Below are positions 24,617 to 33,588 of a stretch of 37,346 nucleotides of DNA, piece by piece. The stretch lies in the NCBI GenBank assembly GCA_030426345.1, contig JAUHYU010000051.1, forward strand, positions 1-37,346. Reading direction: 5' to 3'. Both the position numbers and the translations under genes were made by a program. Each line of letters starts with the position of its first letter. Position 1 is the first letter of the stretch. A model generated the notes under the pieces. The model worked only from the letters and a program-made list of their open reading frames with translations. It searched no databases and was not told the origin of the DNA. This stretch comes from Bacteroidia bacterium. Its GTDB lineage: Bacteria; Bacteroidota; Bacteroidia; Cytophagales; Cyclobacteriaceae.

Positions 24617-27421
24617 ATGGCACTAAAGAGCATTGTGTTATTCATAATTGGACTTGGGGTTACATTTCATACTTATTCTCAGGAGACTGAGATCGTTTAT
24701 TTATCAGGTACCGATGCTGCCAATACAGTTGAATGGGATTTTTTCTGCACCGATGGACAAAATAGTGGAGAATGGACAAATATTGATGTTCCTTCCAACT
24801 GGGAATTGCAAGGTTTTGGAACGTACAACTACGGACATGACTGGAAAGACAAGGACAAAAAATTGGGGCTAGAACGTGGCTTGTACAAACATGAGTTTGA
24901 GGTTCCGGCTGATTGGAAAGGCAAATCAATCAATATTGTTTTTGATGGATCGATGACAGATACAAAGGTTAAGATCAATGGGAAGTCTGCCGGGGTGATG
25001 CATCAGGGAGGTTTCACCAGATTTAAATATGACATCAGTAAATTATTGAATTACGGCAAATCTAACTTGCTGGAAGTAGATGTGGCAAAGCAATCAGAAA
25101 ACGAATCTATGAACCAAGCTGAGCGACAGTCCGACTTCTGGATATTCGGAGGGATCTACCGCCCCGTTTTTCTAGAAATACTACCCAAAATCCATGCAAA
25201 TCGCATTGCCATTGATGCCAAAGGCGATGGCTCTTTTAATACGCTGATCGCAATGAATAATGATAAATCTGACTTTGATGTGTCGATAAATCTATTTGAC
25301 ATGAAAGGGAACAAGATTGGCAAAGAGGTTCAAGGTCATATTGAAAAAGGGAATTCAGAACAGTTTATTGCAGGGAAATTTGAAAATATAAAATCGTGGA
25401 ATGCCGAGTGGCCAACGCTTTACGATATGAAAATATCGATCAAGAAAGGTGAAATTATTTTGCATGAAGTCACGGAAAGAATTGGTTTCCGGACGGTAGA
25501 ACTACGAAAGCACGATGGGTTTTATATCAATGGAGAAAAGGTGGTTTTTAAGGGTGTCAATCGCCACTCGTTCTGGCCCGAGACAGGCCGAAGCCTAAGT
25601 GAAGAAAATCACCTGATGGATATCCGGCTGATGAAAGAAATGAATATGAATGCTGTTCGGATGTCGCATTATGTGCCTGACAAGCGTTTTCTGGAATTGT
25701 GTGATTCCTTTGGGATATATGTGATGAATGAAGTGACTGGCTGGCAAAATAGTTACGATACAATTGTAGGCCCTAAGATGATCAAAGAAGTGATACTGAA
25801 AGATGAAAATCACCCAAGTGTGGTAGTGTGGGATCACGGAAATGAAAGAGGCTGGGACTTTGCCAATGAGAAATGGTTTCATCAATGGGACATTCAAAAT
25901 AGAACGGTCATTTATCCATGGCTGCTGCGCAATGGCGTTGACACGCACCATTATCCGGAATACAAATTTGGGATCAGTAGGATGGTAAATGGAAACGACC
26001 CATTTATGTCCACGGAGTTTTTGCATGGGCTTTACGATGGTGGCAGTGGTGCTGACCTAGAATCGTACTGGCGAATTTATGAATCTACGCCTTTGCTTGC
26101 GGGGGCTTTTTTGTGGATATTTTCTGATGAAGCAGTTTTGCGCACAGACCTGCCCGGTAAGGTTTATGATTCAGATGGGAACCATGCTCCTGATGGAATC
26201 TTAGGGCCCCACCGTGAAAAAGAAGGTAGTTTTTATACCATTAAGGAAATCTGGTCTCCTGTTCAAATCGATCCTGTCACCATCAATAAACAGTGGAATG
26301 GTAGATTGATTTTGAAAAACAAATACACCTATACCAATCTGGATCAATGCTCGTTTAGCTGGAAAGCGCTGAAAACCAAAATTGGCAGCTCAGAAGAAAA
26401 AGTCGTTGGTTCTGGAACATTTGCAAGTCCTGATGCAGAGCCCGGCGAAGCAGCGGCGGTGAAGATCGATATTGGCTCCATTCTTCAGAATGCTGATTTA
26501 TTCCAATTTAAGGCAGTTGATCATGAAGGGAGGGAATTGTATACCTGGAGCTGGCCGGTATTGCAACCGGACGAAAAAGCGGCAGAATTATTTGAAAATA
26601 TTTCTGATCAAGCTTCGGCAGTACAAATGAGTGAAGCGGGATCGACCGTAACAGCGACTGCCAAGGACATCGAAATTGTGTTTAACAAAGCAGATGGCAC
26701 GCTCTCTTCTGTCAAAAATAGCAATGGAAATATTTCCTTGACCGGAGGGCCAAAACCTGTAGGAAGTGAAACCAAAATTACTGCAACGAAATGGGGCATG
26801 GATTCTGAAGGCATTTTCACGTTTGAAATCACCTCAGAGGGCTATCCTGAAAACATGACCTGGACATTGGACAAAAACGGACTGTTGCTGCTCGAAGCCA
26901 GCCCATTAATAAATATGGTTGACATTACCTTTGTCGGATTGTCGTTTAACTATCCCGAGGAGAATTGCACTGGGGTGAAATGGATGGGGCGAGGTCCGTA
27001 CAGGGTTTGGAAAAACCGCACCAAAGGCAGCAATATGGGCATTTGGGAGAAGGACTACAACAACACCATTACCGGAGAAAGCTTTGATAACTTGATCTAT
27101 CCAGAATTCAAGGGCTATCATGGAAATCTGTACTGGGCCACTTTGGAAACGACTGAGTCGCCATTTACCATCGTTTCCGAAACACCCAATTTATATTTCC
27201 AGCTCTTTACTCCCGCTAAACCAAAAGAGGCCACAACAGGAACCTACCCGCCATTTCCAGATGCTGATCTTTCATTCTTATATGAAATCCCGGCCATTGG
27301 CACCAAGTTTAAGACGGCTGATAAGCTGGGCCCCAATAGCCAAAAAGGAGTATTTAAGAGCCATGGCGGCGATGAAGACTATCCAATCAAGCTTTGGTTT
27401 GACTTTAGGGTGAAGAACTAA
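24617..27421 (+). CDS. Secreted GH2 beta-galactosidase-like glycoside hydrolase
   Basis: 934 residues with a signal peptide (about 1-21, ending TYSQ). Domain order: N-terminal sugar-binding jelly roll (WTNIDVPSNWELQGFGTYNYG), immunoglobulin-like domain, GH2 TIM barrel (about 300-580), a further beta domain, and a C-terminal domain like the small chain of beta-galactosidase (KWMGRGPYRVWKNR). In the barrel, HPSVVVWDHGNERGWD carries the N-E acid/base pair and FMSTEFLHGLY the probable nucleophile Glu. The upstream NRHSFWPETGRSL and MNAVRMSHYVPDK motifs are typical of the family. It removes a terminal beta-linked sugar, most likely galactose-like. It is the last gene of the plus-strand cluster and is followed by a palindromic terminator. 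Confidence 0.9.
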   Translation: MALKSIVLFIIGLGVTFHTYSQETEIVYLSGTDAANTVEWDFFCTDGQNSGEWTNIDVPSNWELQGFGTYNYGHDWKDKDKKLGLERGLYKHEFEVPADWKGKSINIVFDGSMTDTKVKINGKSAGVMHQGGFTRFKYDISKLLNYGKSNLLEVDVAKQSENESMNQAERQSDFWIFGGIYRPVFLEILPKIHANRIAIDAKGDGSFNTLIAMNNDKSDFDVSINLFDMKGNKIGKEVQGHIEKGNSEQFIAGKFENIKSWNAEWPTLYDMKISIKKGEIILHEVTERIGFRTVELRKHDGFYINGEKVVFKGVNRHSFWPETGRSLSEENHLMDIRLMKEMNMNAVRMSHYVPDKRFLELCDSFGIYVMNEVTGWQNSYDTIVGPKMIKEVILKDENHPSVVVWDHGNERGWDFANEKWFHQWDIQNRTVIYPWLLRNGVDTHHYPEYKFGISRMVNGNDPFMSTEFLHGLYDGGSGADLESYWRIYESTPLLAGAFLWIFSDEAVLRTDLPGKVYDSDGNHAPDGILGPHREKEGSFYTIKEIWSPVQIDPVTINKQWNGRLILKNKYTYTNLDQCSFSWKALKTKIGSSEEKVVGSGTFASPDAEPGEAAAVKIDIGSILQNADLFQFKAVDHEGRELYTWSWPVLQPDEKAAELFENISDQASAVQMSEAGSTVTATAKDIEIVFNKADGTLSSVKNSNGNISLTGGPKPVGSETKITATKWGMDSEGIFTFEITSEGYPENMTWTLDKNGLLLLEASPLINMVDITFVGLSFNYPEENCTGVKWMGRGPYRVWKNRTKGSNMGIWEKDYNNTITGESFDNLIYPEFKGYHGNLYWATLETTESPFTIVSETPNLYFQLFTPAKPKEATTGTYPPFPDADLSFLYEIPAIGTKFKTADKLGPNSQKGVFKSHGGDEDYPIKLWFDFRVKN

Positions 27422-27437
27422 ACGTACATTTTCAAGT

Positions 27438-27477
27438 CAAAAAGCCTCTAAAATCCATGGATTTTAGAGGCTTTTTG
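27438..27477. terminator. 40-bp perfect palindrome D, bidirectional terminator
   Basis: Perfectly symmetric about the central CCATGG, with A5 on one side and T5 on the other, so it can end transcription from both directions. It lies between the convergent GH2 and response-regulator genes. The core is shared with palindromes A, B, C and E of this window. Confidence 0.75.
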
Positions 27478-27504
27478 ATGCGTTTCAATGTCCCCTTTTC
27501 TCTT

Positions 27505-27876
27505 TTATAGAGATAACGATTTCTCAACAGCCTGATAGAATTCCTGCATGTCAAAGGGTTTTTCTAGGAAACAATCAGCTCCAGCGGCAACACAGTCTTG
27601 TTTTGCATCGGGATGAGCAGATATCATTAATATGGGTATTTGTGCCAAATCGGGGTTGTTTTTAAGTGATTTGCAAATTTCACGGCCATCAGCTCCAGAC
27701 AGGAGCATATCCATTATTATCAAATCTGGAAACAGTTCTTTTATGAAATCTTCAATGTGGGTTGTATTCGTTTTGATAGATACATTATAATCTTTCATTT
27801 CCAACATGATCTTTGTCATGGTCACAATATCTTCATTATCATCTATGATTAAAATCTTTGCTCTGCCAACACTCAT
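27505..27876 (-). CDS. Single-domain response regulator (CheY-like)
   Basis: 123 residues from ATG 27876 (MSVGRAKILIIDDNED). The open frame reaches 27942, but that would overlap the kinase gene and adds no recognisable sequence. It is a receiver domain only: acidic pocket D12-D13, phosphoacceptor D56 in LIIMDMLLS, S86 and K106 in FLEKPFD. There is no output domain, so it acts by protein contact or as a phosphotransfer step. The start is 13 nt after the stop of the histidine kinase, so they are co-transcribed and probably form the cognate pair. Confidence 0.92.
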   Translation of the reverse strand: MSVGRAKILIIDDNEDIVTMTKIMLEMKDYNVSIKTNTTHIEDFIKELFPDLIIMDMLLSGADGREICKSLKNNPDLAQIPILMISAHPDAKQDCVAAGADCFLEKPFDMQEFYQAVEKSLSL

Positions 27877-27889
27877 AATTGTATATTTT

Positions 27890-30800
27890 TCATTGGTTAA
27901 CCGGAAGTTCAAAAGAAAATACGGATCCTTTTCCGGGATCACTTTTTACCCCAATTTTCCCATGGTGTTTTTTAATGATTTCGGAAGATATAAATAAGCC
28001 GATACCAAATCCAGGAAAAGTTTTTTCGTTGCTGCCTTCTACTCTATAAAATCTTTCAAATACTCTTTCCTGTTCTTTTTTATTTATACCTATACCAAAA
28101 TCCTGTATGGATACTGTAACGCTATTGTTTTTAACACAACATTTTACATTTATTGTTTTGGACTGTGGTGCATATTTAACTGCATTGGTGAGGAAATTAA
28201 TAAGTACTTGGCCGATGCGGTCATGGTCGGCATATACCACAGCTTTTTTTTCAACTGTGACGGGTATCTCATAATTTGGGTTGATATGTTTGATTTCTGA
28301 AACGACCTCATGTATCAAGTCCGTTATTTCAAAATGCTCCAAGTTAAGGTCGAGGCCGCCTGATTTTATTTTTGAGATATCGAGCAATTCCGTAATGAGC
28401 GTGGTGAGTGTTACTAATTGTCGGTCAATGGTTTTCAAAGACTTTTGCAAAAAGGAATCTTCACTATTTGCATGCATGGTTTGCAATATCTGCACATAAC
28501 CCTTTATGGAAGTGAGCGGTGTTTTTAGTTCATGGCTAGCCATACTTATAAAATAATCCTTTTGCTGCTCCTGTTCTTTTATATTCTGAATATCCGTACT
28601 GGAGCCAACCCACATTTGAATATTACCATTGGCATCCTTTTGCGGAATAGCACGACTCAATTGCCAGCGATATTCTCCGTCATATCTTCTAAATCGGTGT
28701 TCAAATAAAAAGTCTTTCCCTGTTTTTACAGAATCCAACCACCGGATGACATTTTCTTCTCTGTCATCGGGATGCACAATCTGCATCCATCCATCCCTAT
28801 AAATTTGCCTTAATGTCAAGCCTGAATAATCGTAAACAGATTGATTAAAATAATTAAGATTGCCCTCGGGGTCTGAAGTCCAAATATGCTGAGGCATGGA
28901 GTCTGCCAATAGGCGAAATTTCTCTTCCCTCACCAATAATTGTTGGTGAAAAGTCTTTTCTTCTGTAATATCTCTGATAGTTCCGAGCATACGTTCAGGC
29001 TTATTGTTCTCGTCAAAATAAACCTTGCCCTTTACATCTTTCCAATGCAGAGATAGATCTTCCCATATAATTCTTATTTGATAATGTAATGAACCGGTTT
29101 CATATGCTTTTTCAAATGCCTCCGTTCTAATTTTAAGATCATCGGGGTGCACCTGTGTAATAATTTCTTCCTGTGTTAATTTTTTCTTATTTGTAAAACC
29201 TAAAATATCATAGCACCGATCAGAGGCTATCATATCGCCTGATTTCAAATTGACATCAAAAACACCCAGTTCGCTAGCTTCAATTATAAGGTTTAGTTTT
29301 TCCTCATTCTCTTCTAAAAAATGTTTTGCTGTTACAGTAGCGGTGACATCTGTTGCTACAACCATGATGCCTGCTATCCTATTGTTTTCCTTTAAGGGAT
29401 GGTAAACAAAATTGAAATAATTAGTTTCCGTTTTGCCATGGCGGTGTAACCTAACAGGGAATTCGTAACCATAAAACGCATTTCCGGTCATATATACATC
29501 TGCAATTATAGGTGCTATGGATTCTTTAACTTCAGGTATTGTTTCAAAAAGTGGTTTCCCTACGAATTGATCTTCCGTTTTATCAATTAACTGCAAATAC
29601 TTTTCATTGGCCATTTCAGTCACATTTTCAGTCCCACGGAAAATAACAATGCCGAGTGGTGCTTGCATTACTGAATCACGAAATCTCTTTTCACTTTCCT
29701 CTACTTTTTGCTTAGCTTCTTGTAGTTCTGTCACTTCAGCACCTGTATTCATTACAGCATATGTGTGACCGAGAGGATCCATTACAGGAGTAAAACTGTA
29801 ATTAAAATAATAAGATTTTAGCTCTCCATCTCTTACTATATCAACCTTTTGGTTTTTGGCATGAAAAGGGATTCCTGTACGTAGTACCTCGCGAATCTGT
29901 TCAAATATTTGTTGGTTTTGTAATTCTGGTAATATCTTTGTATACAATTTACCTACCACATCATTTCCTTTCCCAAATACATCCATTATGGATTGGTTAG
30001 CAAGTGATATACGAAGTTCTTCACCTGTGTACACCGCTATGGGGAAAGGAGCACTTTCCACCAAAGAGCGTATATATTGTTCGCTTTCTTCAACCCTTTT
30101 TCTGGCTTCTACCTGCGAAGTCACATCATATCCTATAGCCATAATGCCATTGATTTTTCCTTCAGCATCATAGAGCGCCTCATAAGAAAAATTGATATAG
30201 ACCGTTTCCAAATTACCGTTTCTTAACAATTGTAGGGGTAGTTCTGACTTTGCGAAACGATTACCAGAGTTGGAGACATCGTCAAGTAATTCTTTTATTC
30301 CTTGGGATGAAAGTTCGGGCATTGCATCAAAAATAGATATGTTGAGCACCTCTTCCTCTGTTCTGCCCCAAAGCTCTAAAGCATATTTATTGGCAATTTC
30401 TACCTTGTAATCGGTTCCTCTTAATATGGCAATAGCAACAGGTGCCTGAAGAATCATTAGCCGGAGACTTCTTTCGCTTTCTTCAATTTTTTTTCGTGCC
30501 AATACCTGATCTGTTACGTCTTCTACAGTCCCATTCAGACGGTAGGCAATCTTATCTTCGTTAAACCAAGCCCTTCCCTTGGCATGTACAATGATTTCCT
30601 TTTTAGAAATAGCGTTTACAATGTTGAATTCTTCGTCGTAAACACCACCTGAGGAATATTCCAAAACCTCTTTTATGGCATTAGACACTCGTTCCCTATC
30701 CTTTTGCGCAATGGCATCTATAGCGTGGGTAAGTTCAATTTGGTCATCGAGAGGCAATCCAAACCAATTCTTCAATCTAGCATTACTAGAGAATTTATTT

Positions 30801-31372
30801 GTTGATGGATTATAGTCGAATGTACCTAATTGGGCCGCCGCTATTACGAATTGCAATTGGTCTTTGTTTTCTAAAAGATTTTTACTAGTCACCACAGCTT
30901 CTGTGGTCTCTACACAAGTAACAAATACTCCTGCTGGTTTACCAGATTCATCATTTACAGGACTGTAGCTAAATGTCCAATAAACATCTTCTATTTTGCC
31001 ATTTCTGTAAATGGGCACTAACTGGTCTTCGCTCCAGGTAGCACCTTCGCCAGCAAGCACCTGGTCTATCAATGGTTTTATTATATCCCATATTTCTGGC
31101 CAGGCCTCGTGTGCTTTCATTCCTAATATATCGGGATGTTTGCCATCGTTTCCCAGACTGGGACGATATGCATCATTATAAAAGCAGATTAAGTCAGACC
31201 CCCACCATAAAAACATTGGAAACTTTGAGTTGATGATTATGCTCAAGGTCGTCCTTAAACTCTGCGGCCAGGTTTCCGGATTGCCAATTGGCGTGTTACT
31301 CCAATCCTTTGTGCGGATAAGCTTCCCCATTTCTCCACCTCCAGACAAGAATTTATGTTCTCCAGCTATCAT
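27890..31372 (-). CDS. Multi-PAS sensor histidine kinase
   Basis: 1160 residues with seven PAS/PAC modules in tandem. Their ends are marked by repeated linkers of the type DVTSQVEARKRVEESE, at about 140, 285, 420, 550, 680, 810 and 935. The kinase core follows: phospho-His H947 in SMASHELKTPL, N-box LINFLTNAVKYAP, then DFGIGINKKE and GFGIGLFISS for ATP binding. I see no signal peptide or membrane helix, so it is a cytoplasmic sensor. PAS domains may bind haem, flavin or small ligands; I see no diagnostic residue. The first module has the FLSGGGEMGKLIRTKDWSNT start common in Bacteroidota kinases. A palindrome-bearing repeat lies in its upstream region. Confidence 0.93.
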   Translation of the reverse strand: MIAGEHKFLSGGGEMGKLIRTKDWSNTPIGNPETWPQSLRTTLSIIINSKFPMFLWWGSDLICFYNDAYRPSLGNDGKHPDILGMKAHEAWPEIWDIIKPLIDQVLAGEGATWSEDQLVPIYRNGKIEDVYWTFSYSPVNDESGKPAGVFVTCVETTEAVVTSKNLLENKDQLQFVIAAAQLGTFDYNPSTNKFSSNARLKNWFGLPLDDQIELTHAIDAIAQKDRERVSNAIKEVLEYSSGGVYDEEFNIVNAISKKEIIVHAKGRAWFNEDKIAYRLNGTVEDVTDQVLARKKIEESERSLRLMILQAPVAIAILRGTDYKVEIANKYALELWGRTEEEVLNISIFDAMPELSSQGIKELLDDVSNSGNRFAKSELPLQLLRNGNLETVYINFSYEALYDAEGKINGIMAIGYDVTSQVEARKRVEESEQYIRSLVESAPFPIAVYTGEELRISLANQSIMDVFGKGNDVVGKLYTKILPELQNQQIFEQIREVLRTGIPFHAKNQKVDIVRDGELKSYYFNYSFTPVMDPLGHTYAVMNTGAEVTELQEAKQKVEESEKRFRDSVMQAPLGIVIFRGTENVTEMANEKYLQLIDKTEDQFVGKPLFETIPEVKESIAPIIADVYMTGNAFYGYEFPVRLHRHGKTETNYFNFVYHPLKENNRIAGIMVVATDVTATVTAKHFLEENEEKLNLIIEASELGVFDVNLKSGDMIASDRCYDILGFTNKKKLTQEEIITQVHPDDLKIRTEAFEKAYETGSLHYQIRIIWEDLSLHWKDVKGKVYFDENNKPERMLGTIRDITEEKTFHQQLLVREEKFRLLADSMPQHIWTSDPEGNLNYFNQSVYDYSGLTLRQIYRDGWMQIVHPDDREENVIRWLDSVKTGKDFLFEHRFRRYDGEYRWQLSRAIPQKDANGNIQMWVGSSTDIQNIKEQEQQKDYFISMASHELKTPLTSIKGYVQILQTMHANSEDSFLQKSLKTIDRQLVTLTTLITELLDISKIKSGGLDLNLEHFEITDLIHEVVSEIKHINPNYEIPVTVEKKAVVYADHDRIGQVLINFLTNAVKYAPQSKTINVKCCVKNNSVTVSIQDFGIGINKKEQERVFERFYRVEGSNEKTFPGFGIGLFISSEIIKKHHGKIGVKSDPGKGSVFSFELPVNQ

Positions 31373-31565
31373 GTCATTTTTTCTAAGCCAATTTTTTTTC
31401 TAAAGGGGAAGTTAATAATGATGCTAAAGAAGAGCTTGAAATTTTAGTTTTTTTTACTCTCTTCTAAAAAACACGTTCCAGCTTTTTTTCTTTTAGTTGT
31501 CAGATTTGGCCTGATGTTCCAACTTAGTTTCCCGATTATATGGCAGGGCAAACAACAACCAGATA

Positions 31566-31689
31566 TGTGTATTGCACATACTTCAATTAAATCAATAAGC
31601 TAAATCCACCAAGATTTTGATTGCATCAAAAATACTTTTGCCAGTTTCCAAAAAGCCTCTAAAATCCATGGATTTTAGAGGCTTTTTGG
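31566..31689. repeat. Multi-hairpin repeat element, copy A
   Basis: An ~80-bp arm (31566-31647) is followed by a 42-bp perfect palindrome (31648-31689). The arm shares with copies B and C the segments aaatcYaccRagatttKgat and ttgNcagtttcc. A further small hairpin, ATGTG-tattg-CACAT, is present at its left end. It lies between divergent genes, where a terminator is not needed, so it is not simply a transcription terminator. Confidence 0.65.
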
Positions 31690-31727
31690 CTTGAAAATTT
31701 AGATTATTTTTTACAACTTTAGTGAGT

Positions 31728-31762
31728 CGCGCTCTTCGGGATTGCAAATGTCGAATAGCGCG
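31728..31762. repeat. REP-like hairpin
   Basis: Arms CGCGCTCTTCG (31728-31738) and CGAATAGCGCG (31752-31762) pair at 10 of 11 positions around a loop GGATTGCAAATGT. It is much more GC-rich than its surroundings. It resembles the short imperfect palindromes mobilised by REP-associated transposases, none of which is encoded in this window. Confidence 0.45.
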
Positions 31763-31947
31763 TGAATACCTTTGGTCAGTATCCATAAAGTCCCTAAAAT
31801 CCATGAACTAGGATATGAGAAAGTAATTTCAGTTCTGGGTAAATCTCTATCGAGCAAATGTTATGACAAATTAAAAAGCATGAATACCCGTTTTGTGTAA
31901 TGCTCTTTTTTGTGCAAGTTTGTTATTGGCCACCAAAAATCACTGAA

Positions 31948-33402
31948 ATGCTAAAAACCACACACTTACTTATTGCATTGCCATTGCTTGTTATCTCCAT
32001 TTTTCTGGAGTCTTGCACACCAAGTACGACTTCCAACGAAACTGTTGAAGTTGTTGAGATTCCGGACATTTACACGAAGAACTGCGCCACCTGTCATGGT
32101 GCCGACCTCAAAGGCAACATTTCGCAAAGCCTCCTCGATGGTTCATGGCAATTTGGCTCTGGAAAGAATGACATCATGAGGTCCATTAAATTTGGCTATC
32201 CCCATCATGGCATGCCCGCCTGGGGAGGTGTACTGAGTGATGATGAGATCGATTCCTTAGTGAGTTATATCCTGTCTGAGGAAGAAAGATTGGGTGTCTC
32301 AAAACCGCCAATCCCTGATACGCTGGAGACGCAAGATTATTCAATCAAGGTAGATGTGGTAGCAGAAGGATTGGATGTGCCATGGGCAATTGATTTTATC
32401 GGGCACAATAAAGCTTTGATTACAGAGCGTTCGGGACGTTTGAGAATAATGGAAAATGGCGTGTTGCTCCCCGATTCTGTTGTCGGTATTCCGGAGGTTC
32501 GTGCTTTTGGGCAGGGTGGCCTGCTTGACGTGGCAATTGATCCTAACTATGAACGTGAGCCTTGGATTTACCTTTCCTTCAGCCATGGGCATGGGAAAGT
32601 TATGGAAAAAGGGGAAGAGCAAATCCCAGCGATGACCTCCATCGTACGCGGGAAACTAATTGACAATACCTGGAGCAATCAAGAGATTTTATTTGAAGCG
32701 CCACATGAAACCTACAAAACTGCTGGCCAGCATTTTGGCAGCCGCATTGTCTTCGACCCTGAAGGGTTTCTTTATTTTAGTATTGGAGACCGTGGGACTT
32801 CTGACGATGCCCAGGATATAACGAAACCCAATGGTAAAATCCATCGCATCTATAAGGATGGTCGCATTCCGAAATCGAATCCCTTTTATAATCGACCAGG
32901 TGCCATTAAATCCATATATTCTTATGGTCATCGCAATCCGCAAGGGCTGGCAGTACATCCAGAAACGGGCCAAGTTTGGGAAACAGAACATGGACCTCTA
33001 GGTGGCGATGAACTTAATTTGATTCGATCGGGTCTGAATTATGGCTGGCCAGTGATCAGTTATGGGATCAATTACAATGGCGACATCATCACAGAACTCA
33101 CGCGTAAGGAAGGCATGGAGCAACCCATCGCGTTTTGGAAGCCATCAATCGCGACTTGTGGTTTAGACTTTTACAGCGGAGATCTGTTTTCTAAATGGAA
33201 TAACAAACTTCTGGTTGGGTCATTAAAAATGGAGGAGCTCCAATTGCTTGATATTGAGAAAGACAGAATGATGTACCGACAAACCATTCTAAAAAATGCA
33301 GGCAGGGTGCGCGATGTAACTACTGGCCCAGATGGCGCCATCTACATTGTACTGAATAATCCGGGCAGTATCCTCAAACTGACTCCTCAGCCAGCCATGT
33401 GA
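31948..33402 (+). CDS. Cytochrome c fused to PQQ-type sugar dehydrogenase, lipoprotein
   Basis: 484 residues from ATG 31948, which begins a lipoprotein signal ending IFLESC (Cys 23); the frame extends 16 codons upstream without signal character. The first domain is a small cytochrome c: CATCH at 46-50 binds haem, and GMPAWGG supplies the axial Met. From about residue 125 comes a six-bladed propeller of the glucose/sorbosone dehydrogenase type: GLDVPWAIDF, GQGGLLDVAIDP, HFGSRIVFDPEG, IGDRGTSDDAQD, HRNPQGLAVHP, TEHGPLGGDELN. It oxidises a sugar in the periplasm with PQQ and passes electrons to its own haem. This fusion order (cytochrome first) is not the commonest. It is a plausible partner of the exported sugar enzymes upstream. 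Confidence 0.9.
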   Translation: MLKTTHLLIALPLLVISIFLESCTPSTTSNETVEVVEIPDIYTKNCATCHGADLKGNISQSLLDGSWQFGSGKNDIMRSIKFGYPHHGMPAWGGVLSDDEIDSLVSYILSEEERLGVSKPPIPDTLETQDYSIKVDVVAEGLDVPWAIDFIGHNKALITERSGRLRIMENGVLLPDSVVGIPEVRAFGQGGLLDVAIDPNYEREPWIYLSFSHGHGKVMEKGEEQIPAMTSIVRGKLIDNTWSNQEILFEAPHETYKTAGQHFGSRIVFDPEGFLYFSIGDRGTSDDAQDITKPNGKIHRIYKDGRIPKSNPFYNRPGAIKSIYSYGHRNPQGLAVHPETGQVWETEHGPLGGDELNLIRSGLNYGWPVISYGINYNGDIITELTRKEGMEQPIAFWKPSIATCGLDFYSGDLFSKWNNKLLVGSLKMEELQLLDIEKDRMMYRQTILKNAGRVRDVTTGPDGAIYIVLNNPGSILKLTPQPAM

Positions 33403-33447
33403 TGGTCTGATAAAGTTCTTATTTGATTTTATAATATTCAAATCAAA

Positions 33448-33481
33448 AAACCCTCTAAAATCCATGGATTTTAGAGGGTTT
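33448..33481. terminator. 34-bp palindrome E, bidirectional terminator
   Basis: Between the convergent dehydrogenase and 33589 genes. It has the same core as palindrome D but with CCCTC/GAGGG in place of GCCTC/GAGGC, a compensated base-pair change. The flanking A and T runs suit termination on both strands. Confidence 0.75.
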
Positions 33482-33588
33482 ATGATTTATTTTTTGATAA
33501 GATTTATAGATTAGAATTTGGATAAATGGTCACGAAATTATGCAAGTTTTATCTAGCGCAATTTCCCAGATGTGCAACGTCGAATTGA

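Larger units (their letters stand above)
31373..31947. other. Intergenic region with repeat A, REP-like hairpin and a half-site
   Basis: This space between the divergent kinase and dehydrogenase genes holds no gene I can support. Contents: repeat element A (31566-31689), a G/C-rich hairpin (31728-31762), and a degenerate half-copy of the palindrome with its flanking bases (about 31768-31805). A 70-codon minus-strand frame here is a by-product of the repeat. Confidence 0.5.

Noticed and set aside
31592-31804. 70-codon minus-strand frame containing KSMDFRGF, and a similar 62-codon frame at 34398-34586
   Set aside because: Both are created by translating the palindromic repeat; the shared peptide follows from the repeat DNA, copy C has stops in the same frame, and no start signal or conserved protein is visible.
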